Shown here: positions 38,679 to 47,674 of the stretch, piece after piece
How the letters are laid out: the number at the start of each line of letters is the position of its first letter
Numbering within the stretch: position 1 is the stretch's first letter
DNA from: Palleronia abyssalis
GTDB lineage: Bacteria; Pseudomonadota; Alphaproteobacteria; Rhodobacterales; Rhodobacteraceae
Direction of reading: 5' to 3'
Assembly (NCBI RefSeq): GCF_900302445.1
Contig: NZ_ONZF01000005.1
Coordinates: 1 to 64,000, forward strand
DNA length: 64,000 nucleotides
Notes under the pieces: model-generated
Databases searched by the model: none
What the model saw: only the letters and a program-made list of their open reading frames with translations
What the model was told of the DNA's origin: nothing
Translations under genes and position numbers: made by a program

Positions 38679-40007
38679 ATGTCCAGCATTCTGACCAACA
38701 CCGGCGCGATGGTTGCGCTGCAGTCGCTGAAGTCGATCAACAAAGGCCTTGGCGAAACCCAGAGCATGATTTCGACCGGTAAGAAAGTCGCCAATGCGAA
38801 GGATAACGCGGCGATCTATGCCATTTCGAAGGTCATGGAATCCGACGTCTCCGCTTTCAAGGCCGTCAGCGAAACGCTGTCGATGGCCGAATCCACTGTC
38901 GGCACGGCGGCAAACGGTGCCAAGAAGATCGGCGAACTCCTTGTCGAGATCAAAGGCAAGATCACGTCGGCCAGCGGCGACGGCATCGACACGCAGAAAG
39001 TCCAGGACGACATTACTGCGATGGTCGGCCAGATCACCAACATCGTCGACTCGGCCCAGTTCAACGGTGTGAACCTGCTCGACGGTTCGAAGGACACCGA
39101 TGGCTTCTCGGCACTGGCTTCGCTGAACCGCTCTGCTGACGGGTCTGTCAACAACGATTCGATTTCGTTGGCGACGGCGGACTCCAATCTGTCCACGTCG
39201 AGCGGCACCGCACTCACCGTAGGTGACGCAGCTGCGGGCGTGACCGGCACCGAAGTATTCAACGTCGGCAACCAGGACAACTCGGGTGCGAGTGGCATCG
39301 TGGACGGCGCGGTCACGCTGACAGCTGCTGACGGGACGGCCACCACCGACGGTATCACGATCGGCGGCTTCGACTTCCAGGATGCTGCCGGTGCTACCGG
39401 CGGACTGTCCGCGCGCGCGGCTGATGCTGCCGGTGTGGATACCGCAAGCGTCGCTGCCTTGGTCGCTGGCGATGTGATGACCATCGACATCGGCAATACT
39501 CAGGCGCGCTACACCATTCGCGAAGGTGACACGAATGGCGATGTGTCGTCGGGTCTGCGGACGGCTCTGCTTGATGCCGGTCTGGATACCGACAAGACGA
39601 GCGTCGGTGTCGATGCGAACGGGTTCCTGCAGATCTCGAACCTGACGACCGACGATGTTGAAGTGAACATCTCGTCTGCTCGGGCGAGCGGCGGCCTTGC
39701 CGGCTTGGACAATCTGAACGTTGTGAGTGATCTTTCCGGCGCCCAAGCAGATATCGAGACATTCATTCAGAACGTGGCTGATGCCGAGGCGACGCTGGGT
39801 ACCACCGCCAAGCGTCTGTCGATCCAGAACGAGTTCGTCTCGACCCAGATCGACTCGTTCAAGCAGGGTATCGGTGCTCTGGTCGATGCCGACATGGAAG
39901 AAACCTCGGCCCGCCTTCAGGCGCTTCAGACCCAGCAGCAGCTCGGTGTTCAGGCGCTGTCGATCGCCAACCAGGCACCGCAGTCGATCCTGTCGCTCTT
40001 CCGCTAA
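38679..40007 (+). CDS. Flagellin
   Basis: A 442-residue filament protein. The conserved N-terminal D0/D1 region (MSSILTNTGAMVALQSLKSI, then KDNAAIYAISKVMESDVSAF and AQFNGVNLLDGS) and the C-terminal D1/D0 region (KRLSIQNEFVSTQIDSFKQG, then LQTQQQLGVQALSIANQAPQ and SILSLFR) frame a variable middle rich in Ala, Asp, Thr and Gly, about residues 145-345. The filament grows from exported flagellin. Its own hairpin terminator follows at 40016-40041. The flaF and flbT genes right behind control its translation and secretion in related bacteria. Confidence 0.97.
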   Translation: MSSILTNTGAMVALQSLKSINKGLGETQSMISTGKKVANAKDNAAIYAISKVMESDVSAFKAVSETLSMAESTVGTAANGAKKIGELLVEIKGKITSASGDGIDTQKVQDDITAMVGQITNIVDSAQFNGVNLLDGSKDTDGFSALASLNRSADGSVNNDSISLATADSNLSTSSGTALTVGDAAAGVTGTEVFNVGNQDNSGASGIVDGAVTLTAADGTATTDGITIGGFDFQDAAGATGGLSARAADAAGVDTASVAALVAGDVMTIDIGNTQARYTIREGDTNGDVSSGLRTALLDAGLDTDKTSVGVDANGFLQISNLTTDDVEVNISSARASGGLAGLDNLNVVSDLSGAQADIETFIQNVADAEATLGTTAKRLSIQNEFVSTQIDSFKQGIGALVDADMEETSARLQALQTQQQLGVQALSIANQAPQSILSLFR

Positions 40008-40015
40008 TCTAATTC

Positions 40016-40041
40016 GCGGGGCGCCATAACGGCGCCCCGCG
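40016..40041 (+). terminator. Flagellin terminator hairpin
   Basis: A GC-rich stem, CGCGGGCGCC (40016-40025) with GGCGCCCCGCG (40031-40041) with one bulged base, loop ATAAC, followed by TTTT and 9 bases after the flagellin stop. Confidence 0.8.
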
Positions 40042-40095
40042 TTTTCCGTCTCATTCACGCGAACTTAACGCGCACGCTCCCAAAAAGGACAAGAC

Positions 40096-40458
40096 GTGAA
40101 CGCATATCTCATGGCTCGAACGGCCTATACCGAAGCGCCTGACACGATCAAGTCGGCAAAGGCCGCTGAATACGATGTTTTCGCGAAAGCCACAGCCGCG
40201 CTCAAGGTCGCGAAGTCATTTCCGGAAATCGCCAAGGCGATCTCCGACAATCGCCGCCTCTGGACATGTATTGCAGTCGATGTTGCCGGAGATGGTAATC
40301 GCCTGCCGGTTTCCTTGCGCGGGAACCTCCTTTCTCTCGCCCAATTCGTTGCTCTGCAAAGCAGCAAAGTCTTGCAGTCGGGGGAAGGGATTGAAGAATT
40401 GATCGAAATCAATACTGCGATTATGTCCGGCCTACGTCAGAACGGTCGATCCGAATGA
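40096..40458 (+). CDS. flaF: Flagellar biosynthesis regulator FlaF
   Basis: A 120-residue helical protein matching FlaF: NAYLMARTAYTEAPDTIKSA, AEYDVFAKATAALKVAKSF, NRRLWTCIAVDVAGDGNRLP and LRGNLLSLAQFVALQSSKVL. In Caulobacter FlaF is needed for flagellin synthesis or secretion and works against FlbT. It follows flagellin and overlaps flbT by four bases (ATGA), an order conserved in alphaproteobacteria. Confidence 0.93.
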   Translation: MNAYLMARTAYTEAPDTIKSAKAAEYDVFAKATAALKVAKSFPEIAKAISDNRRLWTCIAVDVAGDGNRLPVSLRGNLLSLAQFVALQSSKVLQSGEGIEELIEINTAIMSGLRQNGRSE

Positions 40459-40859
40459 GCGGCTTAGTTTTGAAGCTCGCGCCGAGGGAGCGCCTGCTGA
40501 TCAATGGCGCCGTCATCGAGAATGGGGCACGTCGCGGTAGGCTCAATATCATGACGGCGGGTGCGCATATCCTGCGACTTAAGGATGCAATTCACCCTGA
40601 AGAGGCCAACACACCCGTCCGTCGGCTATGTTATGCTGCGCAGCTCACCCTATCTGGTGATAAGCGTATTGAAGACCTGGCCCCGGAACTCCTCGTCGGG
40701 ATTGCCGAACTGTCTTCGGCGCTGCGTGATGCGGGAAGTCACGAGATTCTTTCCGAGGCCCGCCAAGCAGTCGTCGCCGCACAGCCGTATCAGGCGTTAA
40801 AAGCGCTGAGGAAACTACTTCCCGTGGAAGATTCTATTCTGGGAGTTCCTGTAGCATGA
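40455..40859 (+). CDS. flbT: Flagellin translation regulator FlbT
   Basis: A 134-residue protein of the FlbT family: LVLKLAPRERLLINGAVIEN, IMTAGAHILRLKDAIHPEEA and TPVRRLCYAAQLTLSGDKRI. In Caulobacter FlbT binds the 5' untranslated region of flagellin mRNA and promotes its decay until the hook is complete. The 5' region of flagellin just upstream (38547-38678) is the expected target. The gene overlaps both neighbours by four bases, so flaF, flbT and the DUF1217 gene are translated together. Confidence 0.93.
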   Translation: MSGLVLKLAPRERLLINGAVIENGARRGRLNIMTAGAHILRLKDAIHPEEANTPVRRLCYAAQLTLSGDKRIEDLAPELLVGIAELSSALRDAGSHEILSEARQAVVAAQPYQALKALRKLLPVEDSILGVPVA

Positions 40860-41668
40860 GTTTTTCCCCCATCGTTCCCATGGGAGGGTTGGGGGGCTTC
40901 AGGTTCCTCAACAGGACCCGCGAAACGCAGCAGGCGACATTCGAAGCGCAACCCCGAATATCGCGAAATATCGAGGCGTTCTCTGCGCGAATAGCAACCG
41001 TTTCTTCGGCCAAGGAGCTGGTCGAAGATCGTCAATTACTAGAAGTCGCACTTGGGGCCTTCGGTCTCGATGAAGACATCAATAGTAAATATTTGATCGA
41101 ACGTGTTCTCTCGGAAGATCCGGATAACGATACATCTCTTTCCTCACGTTTTGCCGATAAGCGCTATCAAGCCCTATCTGACGCGTTCGGTTTCGGCAAG
41201 CTCGGTGGACCAAGTACTGCCTTTCCCGGTTTCTCGGATAAGATAATCGCGCAATATACGGATCGGCAATTTGAAGTCGCAGTCGGAGAAGTTGATCCTG
41301 ACATGCGCCTTGCGCTTGGGTTTTCGCGCGGTCTAGAAGAAATTGTTGCAAAAGACATGTCGAATGACGCTGCGTGGTTCACCGTCATGGGGAATCGTCC
41401 GCTCCGCACAGTGTTGGAGACGGCGTTGGGGTTGCCAAAAAGCTTGGGAACGCTCGACATTGATCAGCAGCTCGAGGTCTTCAAGGATCGGGCAAAAGCC
41501 AAATTCGGTACGAATAGTATCAATGATATTGCGGCAAAAGATATGAGCGCGACCGTCACGGACACATTCCTGCTCAGGAGCCAAGTGAACGCCCTCGCCG
41601 AAAATCAGCTCTCTGGTGCGAGTGTCGCGCTCTCGCTTCTTCAGAGCGCGCCTCGCTTTCTACTCTAG
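40856..41668 (+). CDS. DUF1217 flagellum-associated protein
   Basis: A 270-residue protein with the DUF1217 pattern, including SSAKELVEDRQLLEVALGAF and GLDEDINSKYLIERVLSEDP, repeated in part by DMSNDAAWFTVMGNRPLRTV and LGLPKSLGTLDIDQQLEVFK. DUF1217 proteins are found in alphaproteobacterial flagellar clusters and are thought to be structural or rod-associated; no firm role is known. It overlaps flbT by four bases and converges with fliI. Confidence 0.8.
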   Translation: MSFSPIVPMGGLGGFRFLNRTRETQQATFEAQPRISRNIEAFSARIATVSSAKELVEDRQLLEVALGAFGLDEDINSKYLIERVLSEDPDNDTSLSSRFADKRYQALSDAFGFGKLGGPSTAFPGFSDKIIAQYTDRQFEVAVGEVDPDMRLALGFSRGLEEIVAKDMSNDAAWFTVMGNRPLRTVLETALGLPKSLGTLDIDQQLEVFKDRAKAKFGTNSINDIAAKDMSATVTDTFLLRSQVNALAENQLSGASVALSLLQSAPRFLL

Positions 41669-41672
41669 GGTA

Positions 41673-43001
41673 TTAGCTGCCTTCCTGCCGGCGAGATAGG
41701 CACCTAGCAAGCGCTACGAAGCTTTCGTGTGACGTTCCAGCCTCGCTTTGCCCAAGGAACGCGTCGAGTTTCGGCCAGGCCTGAACCGCTGCGTCGAGCG
41801 TTCGATCGTTACCTGCAGCGTATAGACCTGCTTGGATCATCATCTCCGACCTCTCGTAGGCGCCGATGAGGCGCCGCGCCTCGCCGATCAAGGCATTTTC
41901 CTGGTCTGAAGCTGCGTCCGGCAGGGAGCGGGATACCGACCGCGATAAATCGATCGCGGGAAACCGACCCCGTTCTGCAATGGTCCGGTCCAGAACGATG
42001 TGCCCGTCCAAAAGCCCGCGTAGAACGTCAGCGACCGGGCTTTCCATGTCGCTGCCAGCGACGAGAACCGTCAACACCGCGGTGATATCGCCCTTCTCGT
42101 CCTCCCCTGGGCCGGTACGTTCAACAAGTGAAGCAATCTCGGCGGCCATCGATGCTGGGTAACCGCCCAGCGCCATGGCTTCCCCTCGTGCTGCGGCAAC
42201 CTGACGGTGTGCTTCTGCGTGGCGGGTGATCGAATCGCCGAGCAAAAGAACCTGCCGGCCTTCATCCCGGAAATGCTCGGCTACGGTGATAGCGGCCGGA
42301 AGGCACCGGGCGCGGACGGATGCTGGAGCGTCCGAAGTGGCCGCCACGATCACGCTCCTCGCCAAACCTTCGGGCCCCAGAATACGTTCGATGAAATCCC
42401 GGACTTCCCGGCCTCGTTCGCCGACCATTGCAATGACGATCACATCAGCTTCCATTCGGCGGGTCAGAGCGCCCAACAATGTGGATTTGCCGACTCCGGA
42501 GCCCGCGAACAAGCCGACTCTTTGACCTCGCACGATCGGCAGAACGGTGTTCAGCGCCCGCAGACCCGTTTCGAGGCGTTTCCCGAAACCCCGTCGATTC
42601 ACGGGATCGGGCGCGTTGCAGGTCAGCGGGCGCTGCGTATGCCCCGGAAGCAATTGCCGCCCGTCGATCGGTCGCCCGTCGGGGTCTATGACGCGCCCGA
42701 GCCAGCCGGAATCTGGCGCAATCTCTCTTACCCCGATACTGACGACCGGATCCCCGGGGCAAAGGCCAGTCACCGGACCGTCGGGCATGACGACCAAGCT
42801 GTCCGAATCACCACCCAGTATCTCGCCCGCCACGCGGCGCCCGGAATGACCGAGACGCACCCGGTGTCCCACCGCCGTGGAACCCGAGAGGCCTCCTATT
42901 CGGACCACGGGGCCTTCGAAGGCCAGAATGACACCCATGGGACGCTCTAGGCGTATGTCGGCAAGGGCGGCGGTGACGTTCTCGAACGATGAAAGTGACA
43001 T
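41673..43001 (-). CDS. fliI: Flagellum-specific ATPase FliI
   Basis: A 442-residue F1-like ATPase of the flagellar export apparatus. Walker A is GLFAGSGVGKSTLLGALTRR; the conserved VIAMVGERGREVRDFIERIL, LLLGDSITRHAEAHRQVAAA, GYPASMAAEIASLVERTGPG and SMxSPVADVLRGLLDGHIVLD-like segment (DMESPVADVLRGLLDGHIVL) follow. It helps deliver export substrates to FlhA/FlhB. It is divergent from flgB, with 89 bases between starts. Confidence 0.96.
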   Translation of the reverse strand: MSLSSFENVTAALADIRLERPMGVILAFEGPVVRIGGLSGSTAVGHRVRLGHSGRRVAGEILGGDSDSLVVMPDGPVTGLCPGDPVVSIGVREIAPDSGWLGRVIDPDGRPIDGRQLLPGHTQRPLTCNAPDPVNRRGFGKRLETGLRALNTVLPIVRGQRVGLFAGSGVGKSTLLGALTRRMEADVIVIAMVGERGREVRDFIERILGPEGLARSVIVAATSDAPASVRARCLPAAITVAEHFRDEGRQVLLLGDSITRHAEAHRQVAAARGEAMALGGYPASMAAEIASLVERTGPGEDEKGDITAVLTVLVAGSDMESPVADVLRGLLDGHIVLDRTIAERGRFPAIDLSRSVSRSLPDAASDQENALIGEARRLIGAYERSEMMIQAGLYAAGNDRTLDAAVQAWPKLDAFLGQSEAGTSHESFVALARCLSRRQEGS

Positions 43002-43090
43002 ATCGGGTTCTCCGCTGATCGTAACTCAACCTCTCATTAAGGAATCTTTCTTAAGCCTTCGTTGAACCGAAACGATGGAGCAAAGCCAGG

Positions 43091-43465
43091 ATGGCCGACC
43101 TCGGTGTAAGTGCGATGGCACACAGGCTTGCGGCGTATTCCGCTGCCCGCCAGGAACAGATCGCCCGGAATGTGGCGAACGCGGACACCCCAGGGTATCG
43201 GGCGACGGATCTGCCCGATTTTGCCCAATCCTTGGATCAGTCACAATCCATGCGCGCAACGCGCCCCGGCCATTTCGGAGCCGATGATCATATCAACATC
43301 AGCCCCATGTTCCGAAGCGATGAGGCTTCGCCGAATGGCAACAACGTCTCGCTCGAAAACGAGATGATGCAGGCCGCGACCGCGCGTCAAAGCCACGATC
43401 TGGCCCTTTCCGTTTACTCTAGCGTTAGGGGCATCCTGTCCACTGCGCTCGGCCGGCAGAGATAA
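43091..43465 (+). CDS. flgB: Flagellar basal-body rod protein FlgB
   Basis: A 124-residue proximal-rod protein. The N-terminal AMAHRLAAYSAARQEQIARN and VANADTPGYRATDLPDFAQS are the conserved rod-protein motif, and the C-terminus NNVSLENEMMQAATARQSHD, LALSVYSSVRGIL fits FlgB. It is the first gene of the operon flgB-flgC-fliE-fliQ-flgF-flgG-flgA-flgH-fliL-like, with small gaps or overlaps throughout. Confidence 0.94.
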   Translation: MADLGVSAMAHRLAAYSAARQEQIARNVANADTPGYRATDLPDFAQSLDQSQSMRATRPGHFGADDHINISPMFRSDEASPNGNNVSLENEMMQAATARQSHDLALSVYSSVRGILSTALGRQR

Positions 43466-43474
43466 GGATAGATC

Positions 43475-43852
43475 ATGTCAGATATCATTGGCTCTCTGGG
43501 GATTTCGGCGAGCGGAATGCATGCGCAATCGATGCGCCTGCGCCATGCGTCGGAGAATATCGCGAACGCCGACACCCCAGGCTATCGCCGCAAGACGATC
43601 CCGTTTCAGGAACTTGCGGATGGCGGCGTTGCCCCAGGTCGCGTCCGACTGGATCGGGGAGAGCTTCCGAAGGTTTATGATCCATCCCACCCCATGGCCG
43701 ATGGCAGCGGCCATTATGCGGGGTCGAACGTAGACCTGATCGTGGAGATCGCGGACGCGCGCGAAGCGCAGCGATCTTACGAAGCCAACCTCAAACTGTT
43801 CGATCAGTCGCGGCAGATGGCCCAGGGGCTACTCGATCTGCTCAAACGCTAA
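43475..43852 (+). CDS. flgC: Flagellar basal-body rod protein FlgC
   Basis: A 125-residue rod protein with the N-terminal ISASGMHAQSMRLRHASENI, ANADTPGYRRKTIPF motif and the C-terminal SNVDLIVEIADAREAQRSYE, ANLKLFDQSRQMAQGLLDLL. It begins 9 bases after flgB, in the standard order. Confidence 0.95.
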   Translation: MSDIIGSLGISASGMHAQSMRLRHASENIANADTPGYRRKTIPFQELADGGVAPGRVRLDRGELPKVYDPSHPMADGSGHYAGSNVDLIVEIADAREAQRSYEANLKLFDQSRQMAQGLLDLLKR

Positions 43853-43876
43853 TCACGTAAATTCAGGAGATCCAGA

Positions 43877-44155
43877 ATGGATATTTCAGCCGCCTTCGCC
43901 GCGCAGCGCTACGCCGCGGCTCGCCCTGCGATGCAGCCCGACCCCGCCGTGGAAGCCGCCGCTCAGGCCGCAACCAGCTTTGCCGAAACCTTGCAGAAGG
44001 GCGAAGAGACCGCCCGTTCTGCGATGACCGGCGACGCCAGCCCCCACCAACTTGTCGAGGCGTTGGGAAAAGCGAAATTCGCTGTCGATACGGCCGTGAC
44101 GGTGCGGGACAAGGTCGTGGAGGCGTACCAGGAAATCCTGCGCATGCCGGTCTAG
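43877..44155 (+). CDS. fliE: Flagellar hook-basal body protein FliE
   Basis: A 92-residue protein joining the MS ring and rod. It has AAQAATSFAETLQKGEETAR, then PHQLVEALGKAKFAVDTAVT and VRDKVVEAYQEILRMPV, the conserved C-terminal half of FliE. It lies between flgC and fliQ in the rod operon. Confidence 0.93.
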   Translation: MDISAAFAAQRYAAARPAMQPDPAVEAAAQAATSFAETLQKGEETARSAMTGDASPHQLVEALGKAKFAVDTAVTVRDKVVEAYQEILRMPV

Positions 44156-44158
44156 GCC

Positions 44159-44428
44159 ATGATGACGGAAGGGGTTTTCTACGACACGTTGCGGCAGGGG
44201 CTTTGGATCGCTGTCGAGCTCTCGGCGCCGATCCTGTCGGTTGCGCTTATCGTCGGTCTGACGATTGGCCTGTTCCAGGCCCTGACCTCCGTCCAGGAAA
44301 TGACGCTGACGTTCGTACCCAAGCTCATGGCGATCGGCGCGGTGTTCTGGGTCACGATGGGGTTCATGACCCGGACGCTCGTTACCTATTTCGACGCAAC
44401 CATCGTGCCGCTCGTTGCAGGAGGCTGA
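44159..44428 (+). CDS. fliQ: Flagellar export gate protein FliQ
   Basis: An 89-residue membrane protein with two helices (LSAPILSVALIVGLTIGLFQ and FVPKLMAIGAVFWVTMGFMT) and the family motif LTSVQEMTLTFVPK between them. FliQ forms part of the FliPQR export gate. fliP is at 58962 and fliR at 49083, so the gate genes are split among three operons here. Confidence 0.95.
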   Translation: MMTEGVFYDTLRQGLWIAVELSAPILSVALIVGLTIGLFQALTSVQEMTLTFVPKLMAIGAVFWVTMGFMTRTLVTYFDATIVPLVAGG

Positions 44429-44431
44429 TCT

Positions 44432-45145
44432 ATGGATAATGCAGGTTACACGTCCCTGACCAGACTTTCCGGTCTCTCGCGCGAAATGCAAACTCTGGCC
44501 AACAACGTCGCGAACGCATCAACGCACGGGTTTCGCAAAGAAGGGGTGATCTTTTCGGAGCATGTCGCCGCAATCGATGATGCTCCATCGCTCAGCATGG
44601 CCTCCGGAGATGTCAGAATGACGTCGTATTTGCAGGGATCGGTCGAACCCACAGGCGGGACTCTGGACCTTGCGATTGAAGGAGAGGGCTTTTTCCTGGT
44701 CGAAACCCCTGAAGGAGAGGCTTTGACGCGAAACGGCGCCTTTCTCCCGAACGCGGCCGGCGATCTTGTCAATGCGGATGGAATGCGGGTTCTCGATGCC
44801 GGGGGCGCGCCGATCTTTATTCCGCCCGATGCTGGTCAAATTTCGGTTGCGCGGGACGGTACCCTGTCGATCGACGGCCAACCGATGTCGCAGATCGGCT
44901 TGTGGAAGCCCGCCGCGCCCGAGGACATCGAACGCCGCAGCGGTCTGCTTTTCGCGCTCAAGAACCCGCCCGAGCCGGTCGAGGCCCCGACGATTCTCCA
45001 AGGACACCTGGAAGGATCGAACGTCAACGCTCTGACCGAGATCAGCCGCCTCGTCGAAGTCCAGCGCGCGTATGAGCTGGGCCAAAGCTTCATGGAAAAA
45101 GAGGACCAGCGCATCCGCTCGGTTCTCAACACACTCGGACGATAG
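44432..45145 (+). CDS. flgF: Flagellar basal-body rod protein FlgF
   Basis: A 237-residue distal/proximal rod protein. It has LSGLSREMQTLANNVANAST, LDLAIEGEGFFLVETPEGEA, LTRNGAFLPNAAGDLVNADG and the C-terminal EGSNVNALTEISRLVEVQRA YELGQ. The order before flgG and the shorter length support FlgF rather than FlgE or FlgG. It starts 3 bases after fliQ. Confidence 0.93.
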   Translation: MDNAGYTSLTRLSGLSREMQTLANNVANASTHGFRKEGVIFSEHVAAIDDAPSLSMASGDVRMTSYLQGSVEPTGGTLDLAIEGEGFFLVETPEGEALTRNGAFLPNAAGDLVNADGMRVLDAGGAPIFIPPDAGQISVARDGTLSIDGQPMSQIGLWKPAAPEDIERRSGLLFALKNPPEPVEAPTILQGHLEGSNVNALTEISRLVEVQRAYELGQSFMEKEDQRIRSVLNTLGR

Positions 45146-45154
45146 GAGACCGAT

Positions 45155-45940
45155 ATGCGTGCCTTGTCCATTGCCGCCACCGGCATGAGCGCCCAGCAAA
45201 CGCGGGTCGAAGTTATCTCGCACAATCTCGCGAATATGAGCACGACAGGGTACAATGCCCGCCGTGCCGAGTTTGCGGACCTTCATTACGAACAGGCGGT
45301 CCGGCCTGGAACTCTATCGTCGACCACCGGAACCGAACTGCCGACCGGGGTGCAGCTTGGCCTCGGGGTTCGGACATCCGCCGTGACGATGGAAGTCGCC
45401 CAAGGGTCCCTCGTCCAGACGGGTGGCGATCTCGACCTGGCGATCGAAGGCCGGGGGTATATCGAGGTCGAACTTCCCTCGGGTCAGGCAGCGTACACGC
45501 GGGATGGATCCCTCAAGCGCTCGGCCGAAGGGCAGATCGTCAATTCCGAGGGTTATCCCGTCGCGCCCGACATTACGATTCCGGAGGACACGCGCACCGT
45601 AGCCATCAACGCTGACGGCGAAGTCTATGGTTATTTCGAAGGCCAGGTCGAGCCGCAGCTCCTGGGGCGCATCTCGCTCGTCGGATTCTCGAACGTCAAA
45701 GGCCTCGAAGCCATCGGGTCGAACCTGTTCGTCGAATCCCCCGCCTCGGGAGCGCCTGTGGTCGGCGATCCGGGAACGGAAGGGTTGGGCACGTTCCGCC
45801 AAGGCTATCTCGAAGAAAGCTCGGTTGATTCCGTACGCGAGATCACCAAGCTGATCGAGGCACAGCGAGGCTATGAGCTGAACGCCAAGGTCATCACGGC
45901 CGCCGACCAGATGCTTGGTGCGACGACGCAAATCCGATGA
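45155..45940 (+). CDS. flgG: Flagellar distal rod protein FlgG
   Basis: A 261-residue rod protein of standard length: MRALSIAATGMSAQQTRVEV, ISHNLANMSTTGYNARRAEF, DLDLAIEGRGYIEVELPSGQ and the C-terminal SVDSVREITKLIEAQRGYEL, NAKVITAADQMLGATTQIR. FlgG forms the distal rod before the hook. It overlaps flgA by four bases. Confidence 0.96.
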   Translation: MRALSIAATGMSAQQTRVEVISHNLANMSTTGYNARRAEFADLHYEQAVRPGTLSSTTGTELPTGVQLGLGVRTSAVTMEVAQGSLVQTGGDLDLAIEGRGYIEVELPSGQAAYTRDGSLKRSAEGQIVNSEGYPVAPDITIPEDTRTVAINADGEVYGYFEGQVEPQLLGRISLVGFSNVKGLEAIGSNLFVESPASGAPVVGDPGTEGLGTFRQGYLEESSVDSVREITKLIEAQRGYELNAKVITAADQMLGATTQIR

Positions 45941-46362
45941 TCCGACTCGCTATTCTTCTCGCCCTGATGGCGCCGCCCGCGCTCGCGGATATCCTTGTTG
46001 CCGCCCGCACGATCCGTGCGCAATCGATGATCGGCGCAGAGGATCTGTCCCTTACGGCGGGAAGCCCTAATGGCCTTTTGTCCGATCCATCCGATGCCAT
46101 CGGAATGGAGGCCAGGGTCACGCTTTATGCCGGGCGGCCAATACGGCCCGGCGATATTGGCCCACCGGCCTTGATCGAAAGGAACCAGATCGTGACGATC
46201 CACTACGCCCAAGGCGGCCTTCGTATCAGGACAGAAGCCCGTGCGCTCGACCGGGCCGGTGCGGGTGACCATGTGCGGGTCATGAACATGTCTTCGCGGG
46301 CAACGGTCTTCGGCGAAGTGCAGCCGGATGGCTCGGTCCTAGTAACGGGAATGTATCAATGA
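45937..46362 (+). CDS. flgA: P-ring assembly chaperone FlgA
   Basis: A 141-residue protein with a signal peptide (MIRLAILLALMAPPALADIL) and a SAF domain: VAARTIRAQSMIGAEDLSLT, LYAGRPIRPGDIGPPALIER and GAGDHVRVMNMSSRATVFGE. FlgA helps assemble the P ring in the periplasm. It is short, lacking the N-terminal extension of enterobacterial FlgA, as usual in alphaproteobacteria. The P-ring gene flgI is not in the window. Confidence 0.9.
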   Translation: MIRLAILLALMAPPALADILVAARTIRAQSMIGAEDLSLTAGSPNGLLSDPSDAIGMEARVTLYAGRPIRPGDIGPPALIERNQIVTIHYAQGGLRIRTEARALDRAGAGDHVRVMNMSSRATVFGEVQPDGSVLVTGMYQ

Positions 46363-47078
46363 AACGTGTCGCGATTCTCATGATGGGCCTTGCGGCTTGC
46401 GGGCAAACTACGGGCATAAACGCGCCACCGCCATTGACGCCGGTCGCCGAAAGCCCGGAGCTTGTTGCCATGCAGAGCCCGGGGTTGCCGCTTTCTCTAG
46501 ACCCCGGATTTCCGGCCCAATCGGCTTCCCTCTGGGCGGGCGGCCGCGATTCCCTGCTTGGTACGAGTCGGGCCGAGACCCGAGGCGATATTGTCACTGT
46601 CATTATCGAGATCGACGACAGGGCCGAATTTTCCAACAGTTCGGACCGATCCCGAACCGGCAGTGAGACGATGTCAATGCCCAGCCTGATCGGTATTCCG
46701 CAGCGATTGAACGGGCGTCTGCCCGACGGCGCAACGATGGAATCCGCCGTTGGCCTGAATTCGGACAGTAGTTTTTCGGGCGACGGGAAGACGTCCCGCA
46801 ACGAGAAACTGACGCTGCGGGTTGCAGCGACTGTTACTGACATTTTGCCCAACGGTAGTTTTGCGATCGAGGGGCGGCAAGAACTCCGGCTGAATTACGA
46901 GCTGCGTGAACTGGTCGTCACTGGTTTCGTCAGGCCAGAGGATATTTCACGCCGCAACGAGATCCTCTACGACAAGATCGCAGCCGCCCGCATTTCGTAT
47001 GGGGGGCGCGGACAGATCACGAATGTTCAGCAACCGCGATACGGCCAGCGCGTGGTCGATGCCGTCCTGCCATTCTGA
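46359..47078 (+). CDS. flgH: Flagellar L-ring protein FlgH
   Basis: A 239-residue outer-membrane lipoprotein. The lipobox LAAC is at the end of the leader MKRVAILMMGLAACGQ. The family core follows: SASLWAGGRDSLLGTSRAET, RGDIVTVIIEIDDRAEFSNS, LPNGSFAIEGRQELRLNYEL and VVTGFVRPEDISRRNEILYD. It ends with the conserved ARISYGGRGQITNVQQPRYG. It overlaps flgA by four bases. Confidence 0.95.
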   Translation: MKRVAILMMGLAACGQTTGINAPPPLTPVAESPELVAMQSPGLPLSLDPGFPAQSASLWAGGRDSLLGTSRAETRGDIVTVIIEIDDRAEFSNSSDRSRTGSETMSMPSLIGIPQRLNGRLPDGATMESAVGLNSDSSFSGDGKTSRNEKLTLRVAATVTDILPNGSFAIEGRQELRLNYELRELVVTGFVRPEDISRRNEILYDKIAAARISYGGRGQITNVQQPRYGQRVVDAVLPF

Positions 47079-47087
47079 GGTGATCCA

Positions 47088-47600
47088 ATGGGAAAGATTC
47101 TGCCCCTGATAATTGCACTGATCGGATTGGGCGGCGGCGTGGGCGCAGGAATTGCCCTGCGGCCCGATCCTACGTCCAACCTTCCGGATGTCGCGTCTTC
47201 AGAAGCGCCATGCGGGCCGGTGGGCACGCCAGATAATGCCGTGACCGATCCGCAGCCAATTGTCGAGGAGCCTGCGGAAGGTATCTTTTTCGAATTGGGA
47301 AACCAGTTCGTAATTCCGGTCTTGGATGCCGGGCGCGTCGACTCTCTCGTCGTCGTGTCCCTGACGCTTGAGATTGCCCCCGAAATCGAAGCCGCCGTTG
47401 CCGAGCGCGAACCGCGCCTGCGGGATCGGTTTCTGCGGGTGATGCTCGACCATGCCAATACCGGCGGCTTCGACGGTGCGTTCACTTCGAACGGGGCGAT
47501 CGACAGGCTGAAGAAGTCCTTGGAACAGACGGCGAAAACCGAGGTTGGCACCGGCTTCTTCGGCATCCTTCTCACGGATATCGGCAAGCAGGAGGCTTGA
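47088..47600 (+). CDS. FliL-like flagellar basal-body-associated protein (first of two)
   Basis: A 170-residue protein with one N-terminal membrane helix (ILPLIIALIGLGGGVGAGIA) and a periplasmic domain that resembles FliL: FELGNQFVIPVLDAGRVDSL, VVVSLTLEIAPEIEAAVAER and EPRLRDRFLRVMLDHANTGG. A second, more typical FliL is at 55848-56360. FliL proteins ring the stator and stabilise it. This copy closes the flgB-flgH operon and converges on the fliJ-like gene. Confidence 0.75.
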   Translation: MGKILPLIIALIGLGGGVGAGIALRPDPTSNLPDVASSEAPCGPVGTPDNAVTDPQPIVEEPAEGIFFELGNQFVIPVLDAGRVDSLVVVSLTLEIAPEIEAAVAEREPRLRDRFLRVMLDHANTGGFDGAFTSNGAIDRLKKSLEQTAKTEVGTGFFGILLTDIGKQEA

Positions 47601-47674
47601 GCCGGCATAGGCAGCTGGGGAAAGCAAGCGCATCCACGGGGCATTCGTGAGAACGGCGAACCTCAGGTCCCCGG

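Noticed and set aside
38532-40058. Long open frame of about 508 codons opposite flagellin
   Set aside because: Antisense shadow of flagellin with Arg-rich composition; no known domain.
43037-43054. TTAA-N10-TTAA between fliI and flgB
   Set aside because: The spacing is 10 rather than 7 bases, so it does not fit the CtrA consensus.
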